NCBI GenBank assembly: GCA_028292565.1
Contig: JAQGMD010000087.1
Span: forward strand, 1-9,711
From: Burkholderia sp.
GTDB taxonomy: Bacteria; Pseudomonadota; Gammaproteobacteria; Burkholderiales; Burkholderiaceae
Reading direction: 5' to 3'
Length of the DNA stretch: 9,711 nt
In this document: in pieces, positions 1-5,568 of the stretch
Numbering within the stretch: the first letter of the stretch is position 1
How the letters are laid out: every line of letters begins with the position of its first letter
Translations under genes and position numbers: made by a program
The notes under the pieces: model-generated
Databases searched by the model: none
The model's input: the letters and a program-made list of their open reading frames with translations, nothing else
Told to the model about the DNA's origin: nothing

Positions 1-120
1 TGGCCGTAGCGGGCGCGTTGCTGCGTTGCTCGTCGTCGCCATAGCTCGCTATGACTCCTCCTCACGCCTTGCACCGCATCCCGCGACGGCCGCCAAATTG
101 CCCAACTTATTCCTGCGCGG
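1..120. repeat. possible dispersed intergenic repeat segment
   Basis: No convincing protein is seen here. The stretch holds a tandem 8-mer GCGTTGCT (15-22 and 23-30) and a perfect 6-bp stem CATAGC-TC-GCTATG (40-53). It stops abruptly where recognisable lytic transglycosylase coding sequence begins (about 121-127). The style, with short stems and GCGTTGCT/CGTCGTCG runs, resembles repeats between genes in betaproteobacteria. That is an impression from memory and not a demonstrated match. The left boundary lies outside the window. Confidence 0.25.
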
Positions 121-282
121 CGCCTTAATCCGCGGGCTGTCAACGTCAACAGGAACGGCTCTTACGACGTTGGCCTCATGCAGATCAACAGCACCTGGTC
201 GAGCAAGCGGGATCTGCGTGTGAAGTACGCGAAGAAGGTTTACAAGAATATTCCGCCTTCGGCGCTGGGTGTTACTCAGTAA
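121..282 (+). pseudogene. lytic transglycosylase (SLT/IagB-VirB1 type) remnant
   Basis: Reading from 121, the frame gives NPRAVNVNRNGSYDVGLMQI (121-186) and then NSTW. This is the well-known stretch after the catalytic glutamate in VirB1/IagB-type soluble lytic transglycosylases, which cut peptidoglycan for type III/IV secretion or type IV pilus assembly. Directly after NSTW (codon 196-198) the frame continues as SSKRDLRVKYAKKVYKNIPP and ends at TAA 280-282. In the family, a tail of the type 'DLRVKYAKKVYKNIP' is the C-terminus and follows the GAYNA motif. About 45 residues between NSTW and this tail are therefore missing, apparently as an in-frame deletion. The signal peptide and catalytic Glu are also absent, replaced upstream by unrelated sequence. 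The fragment cannot be active. Confidence 0.75.
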
Positions 283-332
283 TTCGCGGTCTGCATGCGC
301 TAGCGATTCCACGCGGGCAAGGAGTACGCACC

Positions 333-1055
333 CTACGCGGCTGCAGGAGACGAGGACTCACCCTTACTCACCTGCCCGGCAAGCTCAAGACGATACCCGT
401 GGCTGTAAGCCGTTCGAATACTAACCCCACGCTCCGCGCCAAGCTGCAGCTTCTTCCGCAATTTGTAGACATGCTGTTCGATAGTGCGGCCGGCGATTTC
501 GCTGCCGACGCCCCAGATTGCCGCGCCTATGGTTTCGCGAGAGATGTAGACGCCCGGCGAGGAGAAGAGCAACCACGCCATGGTGAATTCGCGCGGCGTA
601 ATTTCTATGGCAACGCCCTGATAGGAAAACCTGCTCGTTTCACCATCGAGGGTGAATCCTGAAAGCTCGATGATGCGCCGTGCCTGGCGGCGCCCGCTGC
701 GGCGCATGACAGCATTGATGTGGGCGACGAGCTCAATGGCTCGAAGGGCCGTATCAGGAAATCATCGGCGCCCGAGTTAAGGGCATCCGCGACCCACTCG
801 GGATTGCGTACGGCACAAATGACCAGGACGGGAGTGCTGTCGCCAGAACGGCAACTCAGCCAGGAAAAAATATTTTCACTGCCACGCATTTCGTCGCCGA
901 TATCGGCGACGATAAAATCAAAACTGCGGCGGCGGAGCGTACGTAACAGCAGGGTCTCGGAAGTACAGCGTTCGCCCCCCAAAGCCGGCGCCAGACAGAG
1001 CTGCTTGCAGCTGCTCATAAGAAGCATCGTTTCGGACGTAGCATGCAATATCCAT
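333..1055 (-). pseudogene. OmpR/PhoB-type response regulator, two frameshifts
   Basis: Three minus-strand frames join into one regulator of about 240 residues. It starts at ATG 1055 (MDIACYVRNDASYEQLQAAL), preceded by AGGAG. The frame is lost at a run of six G (plus-strand C run 975-980), and removing one G restores it. The receiver then reads FDFIVADIGDEM, with a candidate phospho-Asp in ADI, and GADDFLIRPFEPL. At about 734-736 one base is missing; adding a G gives PLELVAHINAVMRRSGRR. The winged-helix DNA-binding domain follows (333-707), with ITPREFTMAWLLF and IEQHVYKLRKKL typical of the family. The receiver is atypical: it lacks the N-terminal acidic pair, has Ala at the Thr/Ser position (VICAV) and Arg for the conserved Lys (IRPF). 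Two opposite indels suggest decay, although sequencing error is possible. No kinase gene is nearby. Confidence 0.8.
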
Positions 1056-1058
1056 TTG

Positions 1059-1063
1059 CTCCT
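1059..1063 (-). promoter_or_regulatory. RBS fixing the response-regulator start
   Basis: The minus strand reads AGGAG-CAA-ATG. The spacing of 3 nt is short, but the site picks out ATG 1055, whose frame gives a sensible receiver N-terminus. The longer open frame that begins at 1144 does not. Confidence 0.5.
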
Positions 1064-1177
1064 GCGCGTTGGTGTCAGTGGCAACGAACGACGCTCACTC
1101 ACCCCTACGATCTGCCGCCGCACATTATCCGGATGGGATGCCAAAAAGTGATGTGAGCATAGCCGCGAAAAGCCTTG

Positions 1178-1206
1178 CTTATAGTAAATCGTATTTACTG
1201 GTTTAC
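1178..1206 (-). promoter_or_regulatory. candidate promoter with palindromic operator
   Basis: A perfect 7-bp inverted repeat AGTAAAT-CGT-ATTTACT lies at 1183-1199. On the minus strand a TATAAG -10-like box sits at 1178-1183, and a weak -35-like GTAAAC lies at 1201-1206, 17 bp away. The palindrome would fill the spacer, as repressor sites often do. If real, it would drive the response-regulator pseudogene with a leader of over 100 nt. The -35 is poor, so this is inference. Confidence 0.3.
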
Positions 1207-1409
1207 GCGTTGCATAAAGGTACGGAAGCGTCGGATAAATTTAATTTGAAGTATTAATGCTTTTCTGAATTGCTTTTGAGGTTGCGCAGGTAACCGCGCT
1301 CACGACACATTTTTTAACAGACGAGAAATGAGGCATCGCATTCAATTGCACGGACCTTCTTGCTGGATATGCCGTGCTGGAATGGAAGAAGGACCGATGG
1401 GAGGGGAAT
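1207..1409. other. non-coding gap
   Basis: No supported gene lies between the response-regulator upstream region and the hairpin after the 1458-1928 gene. An AT-rich stretch (about 1230-1260) is the only notable composition change. A plus-strand TTGCAT (1210-1215) with GATAAA (1234-1239, 18-bp spacer) resembles a sigma70 promoter, but no plausible gene follows it. Confidence 0.4.
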
Positions 1410-1442
1410 GGCGCAACAGGCGGCTTGCGTGCCTGTTGCGCC
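1410..1442 (-). terminator. 12-bp perfect hairpin after the 1458-1928 gene
   Basis: GGCGCAACAGGC (1410-1421) pairs perfectly with GCCTGTTGCGCC (1431-1442) around a 9-nt loop. It starts 15 nt beyond the stop codon of the minus-strand gene. No U-tract follows on the minus strand (ATTCCCCTCC), so it is not a classic intrinsic terminator. It may instead stabilise the mRNA 3' end or assist termination. Confidence 0.5.
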
Positions 1443-1457
1443 GGAATGCATAAGTGC

Positions 1458-1928
1458 TTACTGCCTTTTGAAGAAACGCCGCTCGCGTCCGTGTCCGGAG
1501 TCGCCGATCGCATGTGCCTTCACCAGGTTATGCAGCGCGCTCGTCTGGCGCTGGGAGAGTTTCTTGAGTTGGTCTTTCGATAGCGAGATTCCCAATGCCC
1601 TGATCGCGGCTTCGAGGATTTCTTTCGCCGATTGCGGCTGGGCGGTAATCAGGTTGGGCCAGAAGTCCTTGCCCGTGGAGGGCAGGCTCGCGCCGTTGGC
1701 GCCATTGCCACGCGGCTGAATGCGAGGCTTGCGGCCACGCTTGGCCGGGGCTGCGGCATGGCGCGACTTGCTGCCGTTAGCCGATTTGTCCGGGCTCCCC
1801 TCGACGCTGTCGATTTTGGCGAGCGCCTCTTCCAGAGCATCGACGCGTGACTGATAAAACATGGCGCCCTTGCGTGCATGTTCAAGCTCGGCCCTGATCG
1901 CCTGTTTTGCGGATTTCAGATTGGACAT
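1458..1928 (-). CDS. putative DNA-binding protein: coiled coil, basic linker, winged-helix-like C-terminus
   Basis: This 156-residue soluble protein is not from a family I can name. Residues 1-45 are charged and helical (KQAIRAELEHARKG, ALEEALAKID), suggesting a coiled coil that mediates dimerisation. Residues 46-87 are a low-complexity basic linker carrying KRGRKPR (63-69), which resembles an AT-hook or the GR-rich loop of H-NS-like proteins. Residues 88-153 look like a small winged helix: helices around SAKEILEAAIRALG and LSQRQTSALHNLVKAHA, then a wing-like GDSGHGRERRFFKR. The layout suggests a nucleoid-associated or regulatory protein, which is inference. The start is well supported by AGGAG at 1935-1939, 6 nt before ATG. 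The gene is monocistronic, with the hairpin 1410-1442 just after the stop. Confidence 0.7.
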   Translation of the reverse strand: MSNLKSAKQAIRAELEHARKGAMFYQSRVDALEEALAKIDSVEGSPDKSANGSKSRHAAAPAKRGRKPRIQPRGNGANGASLPSTGKDFWPNLITAQPQSAKEILEAAIRALGISLSKDQLKKLSQRQTSALHNLVKAHAIGDSGHGRERRFFKRQ

Positions 1929-2029
1929 TTGGCACTCCTCTTATGTTAGCAAATTGTCAAAGTAACGATTCTACCAGCACATTTATATTTTATTGATAAA
2001 GCTTGGTTCTTATTTTGCGGATTTCAAGG
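1903..2029. repeat. short direct duplication spanning the gene's 5' end
   Basis: The 14-mer TTTTGCGGATTTCA occurs at 1905-1918, inside the N-terminal codons of the 1458-1928 gene, and again at 2013-2026, 108 bp away in its upstream region. Similarity continues a few bases on each side with small indels (ATTG after both copies; CTG/AT before). This suggests an old partial duplication of the gene's 5' end. Confidence 0.4.
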
Positions 2030-2165
2030 ATTGATTTTGTGAAGTGACTCATGCGGCCAAATGATTCCGTTCAGTCGCGCGAAAAGTAATGCGGAATGTT
2101 TGCTTCACTGCGTTACTCACTTGATGCAATGCCAACGAATTTAATTCGCCTGAAAGGGTGTAGCA
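1940..2165. other. AT-rich upstream region
   Basis: This region is AT-rich compared with its surroundings (about 1940-2045) and holds no supported gene. On the minus strand a TAGAAT -10-like box (plus-strand ATTCTA near 1969-1974) could serve the 1458-1928 gene, but no convincing -35 was found. AT-rich DNA here would suit autoregulation by an AT-hook or H-NS-like product, which is inference. Confidence 0.25.
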
Positions 2166-2342
2166 ATGAGCCAGCTTACCACCGGTCCTGATACCGACCA
2201 TGGTGCCGCAGCGGCTCCGGTCAAGCGCGCCTGCCCGGGCCGGAGCGGCCGTGGAAGGATTGCGCGCACTCCTGCCGAGGAAGACCTCCTGGCCGTGCAC
2301 GCCGATCTCGCCATATTGAATGACCGCATTCCCAGGAAGTGA
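2166..2342 (+). CDS. possible 58-residue hypothetical protein
   Basis: ATG 2166 to TGA 2340-2342 encodes a 58-residue protein. Its first half is Gly/Ala/Arg-rich and basic (PVKRACPGRSGRGRIARTP). Its second half is acidic and probably helical (EEDLLAVHADLAILNDR). Third codon positions are moderately GC-rich, like the real genes here. A weak AAAGGGTG ribosome site lies about 6 nt before the start. A 106-residue open frame on the opposite strand (2049-2369) has a GTG start and only a weak ribosome site, so I favour the plus strand. No family is recognised. It could be a fragment, or not coding at all. Confidence 0.3.
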   Translation: MSQLTTGPDTDHGAAAAPVKRACPGRSGRGRIARTPAEEDLLAVHADLAILNDRIPRK

Positions 2343-2594
2343 ACGGGCGGTGACGGACGTTAGCACCACGCTTTTCCGACAGGACTTGTGCCGCCGTCCG
2401 GAAATGAAGTATCGCCTATGCTTTATTGGCTTGCCAAACAGATCGAACGAGAAAACGCGGAGCTAGCGCACCATACGGCGCCACTCAAGGAGGTGCACCG
2501 CGGTTAACCGCATATTCCACTCCTCGGTTAAATGAGCGGCGGGCGGTCGTCAGAAATCCATTTCCAGAGAGCTCGTCATGTTTGTGAAATTTGA
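2343..2594. other. poorly coding stretch
   Basis: The only open frame of note is a 29-residue plus-strand one from ATG 2418 to TAA 2507 (MLYWLAKQIERENAEL at its start). It has no good ribosome site. A palindrome at 2500-2511 overlaps its stop codon. Nothing else is supported. Confidence 0.3.
2500..2511. promoter_or_regulatory. perfect 12-bp palindrome, possible protein-binding site
   Basis: GCGGTTAACCGC is self-complementary over all 12 bases. A related half-site TCGGTTAAATGA lies about 15 bp further on. The lack of a loop points to a DNA-binding site more than an RNA hairpin. Neither neighbouring gene start is close, so its role is unknown. Confidence 0.25.
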
Positions 2595-2738
2595 GCCGAG
2601 AAGATTTCGAAACAGGAAAAAGCATTAAAGGCCGCCGCGAGCGACGTGCGCAAACTCATTCATGTTGCATTCGGCGTCCCTAAATCAGCAAAGCCATACG
2701 ACGCGACGTTGCAAATGCTTGACTGCAATCACAGTATT
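2595..2738 (+). pseudogene. IS110/IS1111-family transposase C-terminal remnant
   Basis: From 2646 the frame reads VRKLIHVAFGVPKSAKPYDA and ends near LDCNHSI (about 2738). This matches the conserved C-terminus of IS110/IS1111-group transposases, whose consensus is of the type 'MRKLxHxAFGVLKxxxPFD...LDxQHxI'. An in-frame TGA at 2592 and unrelated sequence before about 2620 show that the DEDD catalytic domain and most of the protein are gone. The normal stop after the final Ile is also lost: the frame runs on across the antisense of the methyltransferase gene, where it means nothing. This is a scrap of an old insertion. Confidence 0.6.
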
Positions 2739-2780
2739 TACATTTGCCCTGCAGTTGACAGAGTAGTCAGGGCGGGCAGA

Positions 2781-3494
2781 CTACAGTTGCGGAGTCGCAC
2801 AAAGCACCCAGCGCGACACCTCGGATTGCGCACATGCGGTAAAGCTGAGGGTTTCGTAGTGGTACGCTTTCAGACCCTCCATCAGTACGCCCCGATTCAT
2901 CAGGTTGGATGCGGTGAAATAGATTCGGCCGCCGCGATTCAAATGGCACGAAGCCTCCTCGAGGAAGCGCGCAAGCAATTCCCCATTGGGATCGCAGAGC
3001 GCCGTTTCCGCGTCATGCTCGATCGCCTTGTCAAAGAGAGGCGGATTGAACAGGATCGAATCAAACTGCCTGCTCTGGAAGCTCGAAAAGAGATCGCTCC
3101 ATACGACCTCTGCAGTTATGCCGACGCGTCGGAGGTTTTCAGAGGCGCTGGCCAGTGCTGCGTCGGATATGTCGGCAAGCACAAGCGCCATCCCGCGCCG
3201 GTAGAGAGAGATCCCGACAAAGCCGCTTCCACAGCCCAGGTCCAATACCGAATGCCCGAGGGATTTTTTCGATATGGCTTCGGAGAGGAAGCGCGACGAA
3301 AGTCCGATTCCAGGGTGATAGACGTTTGGCGGAAGATAGAGATCCACACCATTGATCGAAGCCGGCGGTTGCGGTCGCGACAGGTTCGCAACATGCTTCG
3401 CATGATCGTCAAAGGTTTTCGTGGTGGGATGTACCCAGCTGTGCGAAATATCGGTGGTGACGGTTGTATGTGATTCGTCAGGGCGTGCACGCAT
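2781..3494 (-). CDS. class I SAM-dependent methyltransferase (HemK/RsmC-like)
   Basis: This 237-residue cytosolic protein has a Rossmann-fold methyltransferase core. SAM-binding motif I is VLDLGCGSGFVG (residues 83-94), the acidic residue of motif II is Asp108 (ADIS), and the catalytic NPP motif is FNPPLF (139-144). The NPP motif is typical of N-methyltransferases acting on glutamine, adenine or guanine (PrmC/HemK, RsmC, TrmN6). VYHPGIGLSSRFL (58-70) matches the segment before motif I in that group. The N-terminal 50 residues are not an obvious substrate-binding domain, so the substrate is open. The start is ATG 3494, backed by AGAGGAA at 3501-3507; an upstream in-frame TTG at 3521 has no such support. 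A 6-bp stem GTAGTC/GACTAC (2763-2784) overlaps the stop codon but lacks a U-tract. Its only close downstream neighbour is the transposase scrap. Confidence 0.85.
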   Translation of the reverse strand: MRARPDESHTTVTTDISHSWVHPTTKTFDDHAKHVANLSRPQPPASINGVDLYLPPNVYHPGIGLSSRFLSEAISKKSLGHSVLDLGCGSGFVGISLYRRGMALVLADISDAALASASENLRRVGITAEVVWSDLFSSFQSRQFDSILFNPPLFDKAIEHDAETALCDPNGELLARFLEEASCHLNRGGRIYFTASNLMNRGVLMEGLKAYHYETLSFTACAQSEVSRWVLCATPQL

Positions 3495-3521
3495 CAGTGA
3501 TTCCTCTGGATGTACTTGCAA

Positions 3522-3711
3522 GGTGAGTGGTGCGCATCACGGCTTCGGTTCCTTGGTGCAAGGCGAATCTTGGGAAGATGGAACCATTTTTTTGGTGGAC
3601 CCAACACGAATATGAGGAAGACCAGGGGAAACTGTATGCCTATACGTCAGTGATTGCGGGGTCGCGGTGCCGGCGATACGCGTGCTGCGACGGGTGGCCC
3701 GCTGAAGGGCG
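3522..3711. other. non-coding gap upstream of the methyltransferase
   Basis: This should hold the methyltransferase promoter, but no good -35/-10 pair was seen on the minus strand. The open frames on either strand here lack ribosome sites and coding character. Confidence 0.3.
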
Positions 3712-3870
3712 CTAAGGTGATTGCGGGGAAGGTTCGGAAAGCGCGTACGCAAGGCGATTGTAATGCACGTCCTGATCGAACTTCTTCGCTGGCCGACGCT
3801 TCGGTGATGCAGGAGGGGTCGGCTTCCGGATCTTGAAATCGGGCCAGGGTGGTTCTGCCTTCTCCGGCAC
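3712..3870 (-). CDS. possible small proline/lysine-rich protein or gene fragment
   Basis: GTG 3870 to TAG 3712-3714 gives a 52-residue protein, rich in Pro and Lys/Arg (PEKAEPPWPDFKIRKPTPPA, SPKRRPAKKF), with a more ordered DQDVHYNRLAYALSE segment. The composition looks more like coding sequence than the other frames do, and an in-frame TAA sits 5 codons before the GTG. No clear Shine-Dalgarno precedes the start, so it may be a fragment of a larger, decayed gene. No family is recognised. Confidence 0.25.
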   Translation of the reverse strand: MPEKAEPPWPDFKIRKPTPPASPKRRPAKKFDQDVHYNRLAYALSEPSPQSP

Positions 3871-3926
3871 GCGCGCTGAGGTTTAACCCTCAATTATCGT
3901 TCCCTGGATTGATGCGGGAAAAAAGA

Positions 3927-3973
3927 CACTGTCATTTCGAACGAAGTGAGAAATCTCTCCCGCCTGCGCAGTG
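3927..3973. repeat. dispersed palindromic repeat (GTCATTTCGAACGAAGTGAGAAATC type)
   Basis: The core GTCATTTCGAACGAAGTGAG starts at 3931 and continues AAATCTCTCC to 3960. It closely resembles a repeat seen between genes in many unrelated bacteria, of the form 'GTCATTCCGAGCGAAGCGAGGAATC' (recalled, not searched). It has nested inverted repeats: ATTTC 3934-3938 with GAAAT 3950-3954, and an outer CACTG 3927-3931 with CAGTG 3969-3973. It lies 55 bp beyond the stop codon of the GGDEF-EAL gene, where it could shape the mRNA 3' end. Confidence 0.6.
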
Positions 3974-4028
3974 CCTTAGATGCCACCACTGCGCAAATGT
4001 CAGCGAATGTGAAAGCGTGACAGTAGTA

Positions 4029-5387
4029 CTAATCGATCAGCATCCGCGTAAACTCCTGCACCGGCAGCGGCTTGCTGAAGTAGTAGCCCTGGATTTCATC
4101 GCATTGATGCGCTTGCAGGAAGTCTAATTGCGCTTGCGTTTCGACGCCTTCGGCCACCACTTTCAATTTCAGAGCCTTTGCCATCAGCAGGATGGCGTTG
4201 ACGATTGCCGCGTTGTCCGCATCGAAGGGCAGTTCCTGTACAAAGGACTGATCGAGTTTGAGTTTATCGAGCGGCAGTTTCTTCAGGTAGCTGAGGCTGG
4301 AATATCCGGTGCCGAAATCGTCCATCGAGAGCGCAAGTCCGAGGGTCTTCAATTTGCGCAGCGTCGCGATCACCTGGTCGGGCTGGCGCATGATGACGCT
4401 TTCCGTGAGTTCGATCTCGAGGTACTGCGGTGCGAGACGGCTGGTCTTCAGCGCATTCGACACCTTGTCGGCAAACTTCGGATCGGTGAGCTGCAAGGCC
4501 GAGACATTGACGCCGATCGGCATCGGTTTCAGGCCCATGTCCTGCCAGTTGCGATTTTGCTGGCAAGCCTGCATCAAAACCCATTCGCCGATTTCGACGA
4601 TAATACCAAGCTCCTCGGCAAGCGGAATGAATTTCACGGGCGGCACCCATCCCATTTGCGGATGTATCCAGCGCAACAGCGCTTCGGCCCCGACGATTTC
4701 GCCGGTAGCGCCGTGGACTCGCGGCTGATAGTACAAATGCAGCTCCCGACGTTCGATCGCTTTGCGCAAGAAGCGTCCTATCTCGACGTCAGAATATTTG
4801 CCCAGGTCGCTCGCGTAGTTGAAGAAGCGGTATGTCCTGCGTTCGCTCTCCTTGCCTTGATACATCGCGGCGCCGGCGTTTTTGATGAGCGTGGTCGAGG
4901 TGCATCCGCCGTCCGGATACATGCAGATCCCCACGGTCGTGGTTACGTAAATCTCGTGGCCATCGACGTTAAAGGGTTCGCTTGCAACTGTGTTTTGCAG
5001 TGCGCTCGCGATTTGGGCGGCTTCGTCGTTGATCGCCAGCTTCGGCAACACCACAAGGAACTCGTCGCCGCCGAGACGGGCCAGCAGACCTGAGCCGTTC
5101 AGGGCGCTATTCAGGCGTTGTCCGACGGCTTGCATCACCAGGTCGCCGGTCTGGTGGCCGTGCAGGTCGTTGATATCTTTCATGTAATCGATATCAATAA
5201 AAATCACCGTGAAGCGCGTTGTATTCTTCTCAGCACTTTGAATCGTCAATTCAAGATATTCAGCGACAGCGGTTCGGTTTGGAAGTCCCGTCACAGGGTC
5301 GCAGGGGGCCTGGAAATGCTCTGCCATTTCAGTGGCGTCCATGCCATGTTCAACTGTGGGGATTTTGAGTGTGACAGTAAAGTGCAT
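4029..5387 (-). CDS. GGDEF-EAL cyclic-di-GMP turnover protein
   Basis: A soluble protein of 452 residues with a diguanylate cyclase domain then a c-di-GMP phosphodiesterase domain, numbered from ATG 5387. The cyclase spans about 28-195: DPVTGLPNR (30-38), FIDIDYMKDINDLHGH (63-78) and LARLGGDEF (102-110) are intact. The inhibitory RxxD I-site is missing (NGSG at that place), so product inhibition is not expected. The phosphodiesterase spans about 210-450: EAL (235-237), NVSALQL (294-300), ELTES (326-330), DDFGTGYSS (356-364), KLDQSF (377-382), AEGVET (412-417) and QGYYFSKPL (433-441). Its metal-binding and catalytic residues are present. Both activities may work, but EAL output often dominates in such hybrids. 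No membrane or PAS domain is seen; only about 30 residues precede the cyclase. AAGG lies 3 nt before ATG; an upstream in-frame TTG (5414) is less likely. The gene is divergent from the lipoprotein operon. Confidence 0.93.
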   Translation of the reverse strand: MHFTVTLKIPTVEHGMDATEMAEHFQAPCDPVTGLPNRTAVAEYLELTIQSAEKNTTRFTVIFIDIDYMKDINDLHGHQTGDLVMQAVGQRLNSALNGSGLLARLGGDEFLVVLPKLAINDEAAQIASALQNTVASEPFNVDGHEIYVTTTVGICMYPDGGCTSTTLIKNAGAAMYQGKESERRTYRFFNYASDLGKYSDVEIGRFLRKAIERRELHLYYQPRVHGATGEIVGAEALLRWIHPQMGWVPPVKFIPLAEELGIIVEIGEWVLMQACQQNRNWQDMGLKPMPIGVNVSALQLTDPKFADKVSNALKTSRLAPQYLEIELTESVIMRQPDQVIATLRKLKTLGLALSMDDFGTGYSSLSYLKKLPLDKLKLDQSFVQELPFDADNAAIVNAILLMAKALKLKVVAEGVETQAQLDFLQAHQCDEIQGYYFSKPLPVQEFTRMLID

Positions 5388-5508
5388 ACGCCTTATCTCT
5401 TTCCTTGCTGACAATTAATCAGGGACTTACCGTAAGCGCATATCAGATTGTCATGAGTGCTGTCCGGCAACGATTTGGTTCCATCCGCGGCCGACGATCT
5501 TCGTTGGC

Positions 5509-5536
5509 TTGATTGCAAGAAAAATGCATCTATATT
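5509..5536 (+). promoter_or_regulatory. sigma70-like promoter for the lipoprotein operon
   Basis: TTGATT (5509-5514) and TATATT (5531-5536) are 16 bp apart. Transcription would start near 5543, giving a leader of about 26 nt before the ribosome site and ATG 5569. The -35 overlaps a small palindrome CTTG-ATTG-CAAG (5508-5519). Confidence 0.4.
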
Positions 5537-5568
5537 GTTTATATTGCGCCCGGGGTTGGGAGAAGAAA

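Noticed and set aside
1056..1144. Upstream extension of the response regulator to 1144
   Set aside because: It lies in a different frame from the true N-terminus and has no receiver-like sequence. ATG 1055 with AGGAG is better.
1241..1513. 90-residue minus-strand open frame over the hairpin
   Set aside because: It overlaps the end of the 1458-1928 gene and the 12-bp hairpin, and its composition is not protein-like.
2049..2369. 106-residue minus-strand open frame
   Set aside because: It has a GTG start, only a weak ribosome site and no recognisable motif. The opposite-strand 58-residue frame looks slightly more plausible.
2739..3473. 275-residue plus-strand open frame opposite the methyltransferase
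   Set aside because: Only its first 31 codons have meaning (transposase tail). The rest is antisense to a gene with clear SAM-binding and NPP motifs.
3581..3599. T-run in ACCATTTTTTTGGT as a terminator
   Set aside because: No stable GC-rich stem precedes the T-run and no gene ends nearby on the plus strand.
4128..5093. 321-residue plus-strand open frame within the GGDEF-EAL region
   Set aside because: It is antisense to a gene with full GGDEF and EAL motifs. Long open shadows are common opposite GC-rich genes, and no domain is seen.
5509..5568. Longer start for the lipoprotein
   Set aside because: It would place 20 residues before the lipoprotein signal and overlap the promoter. ATG 5569 has a good ribosome site.
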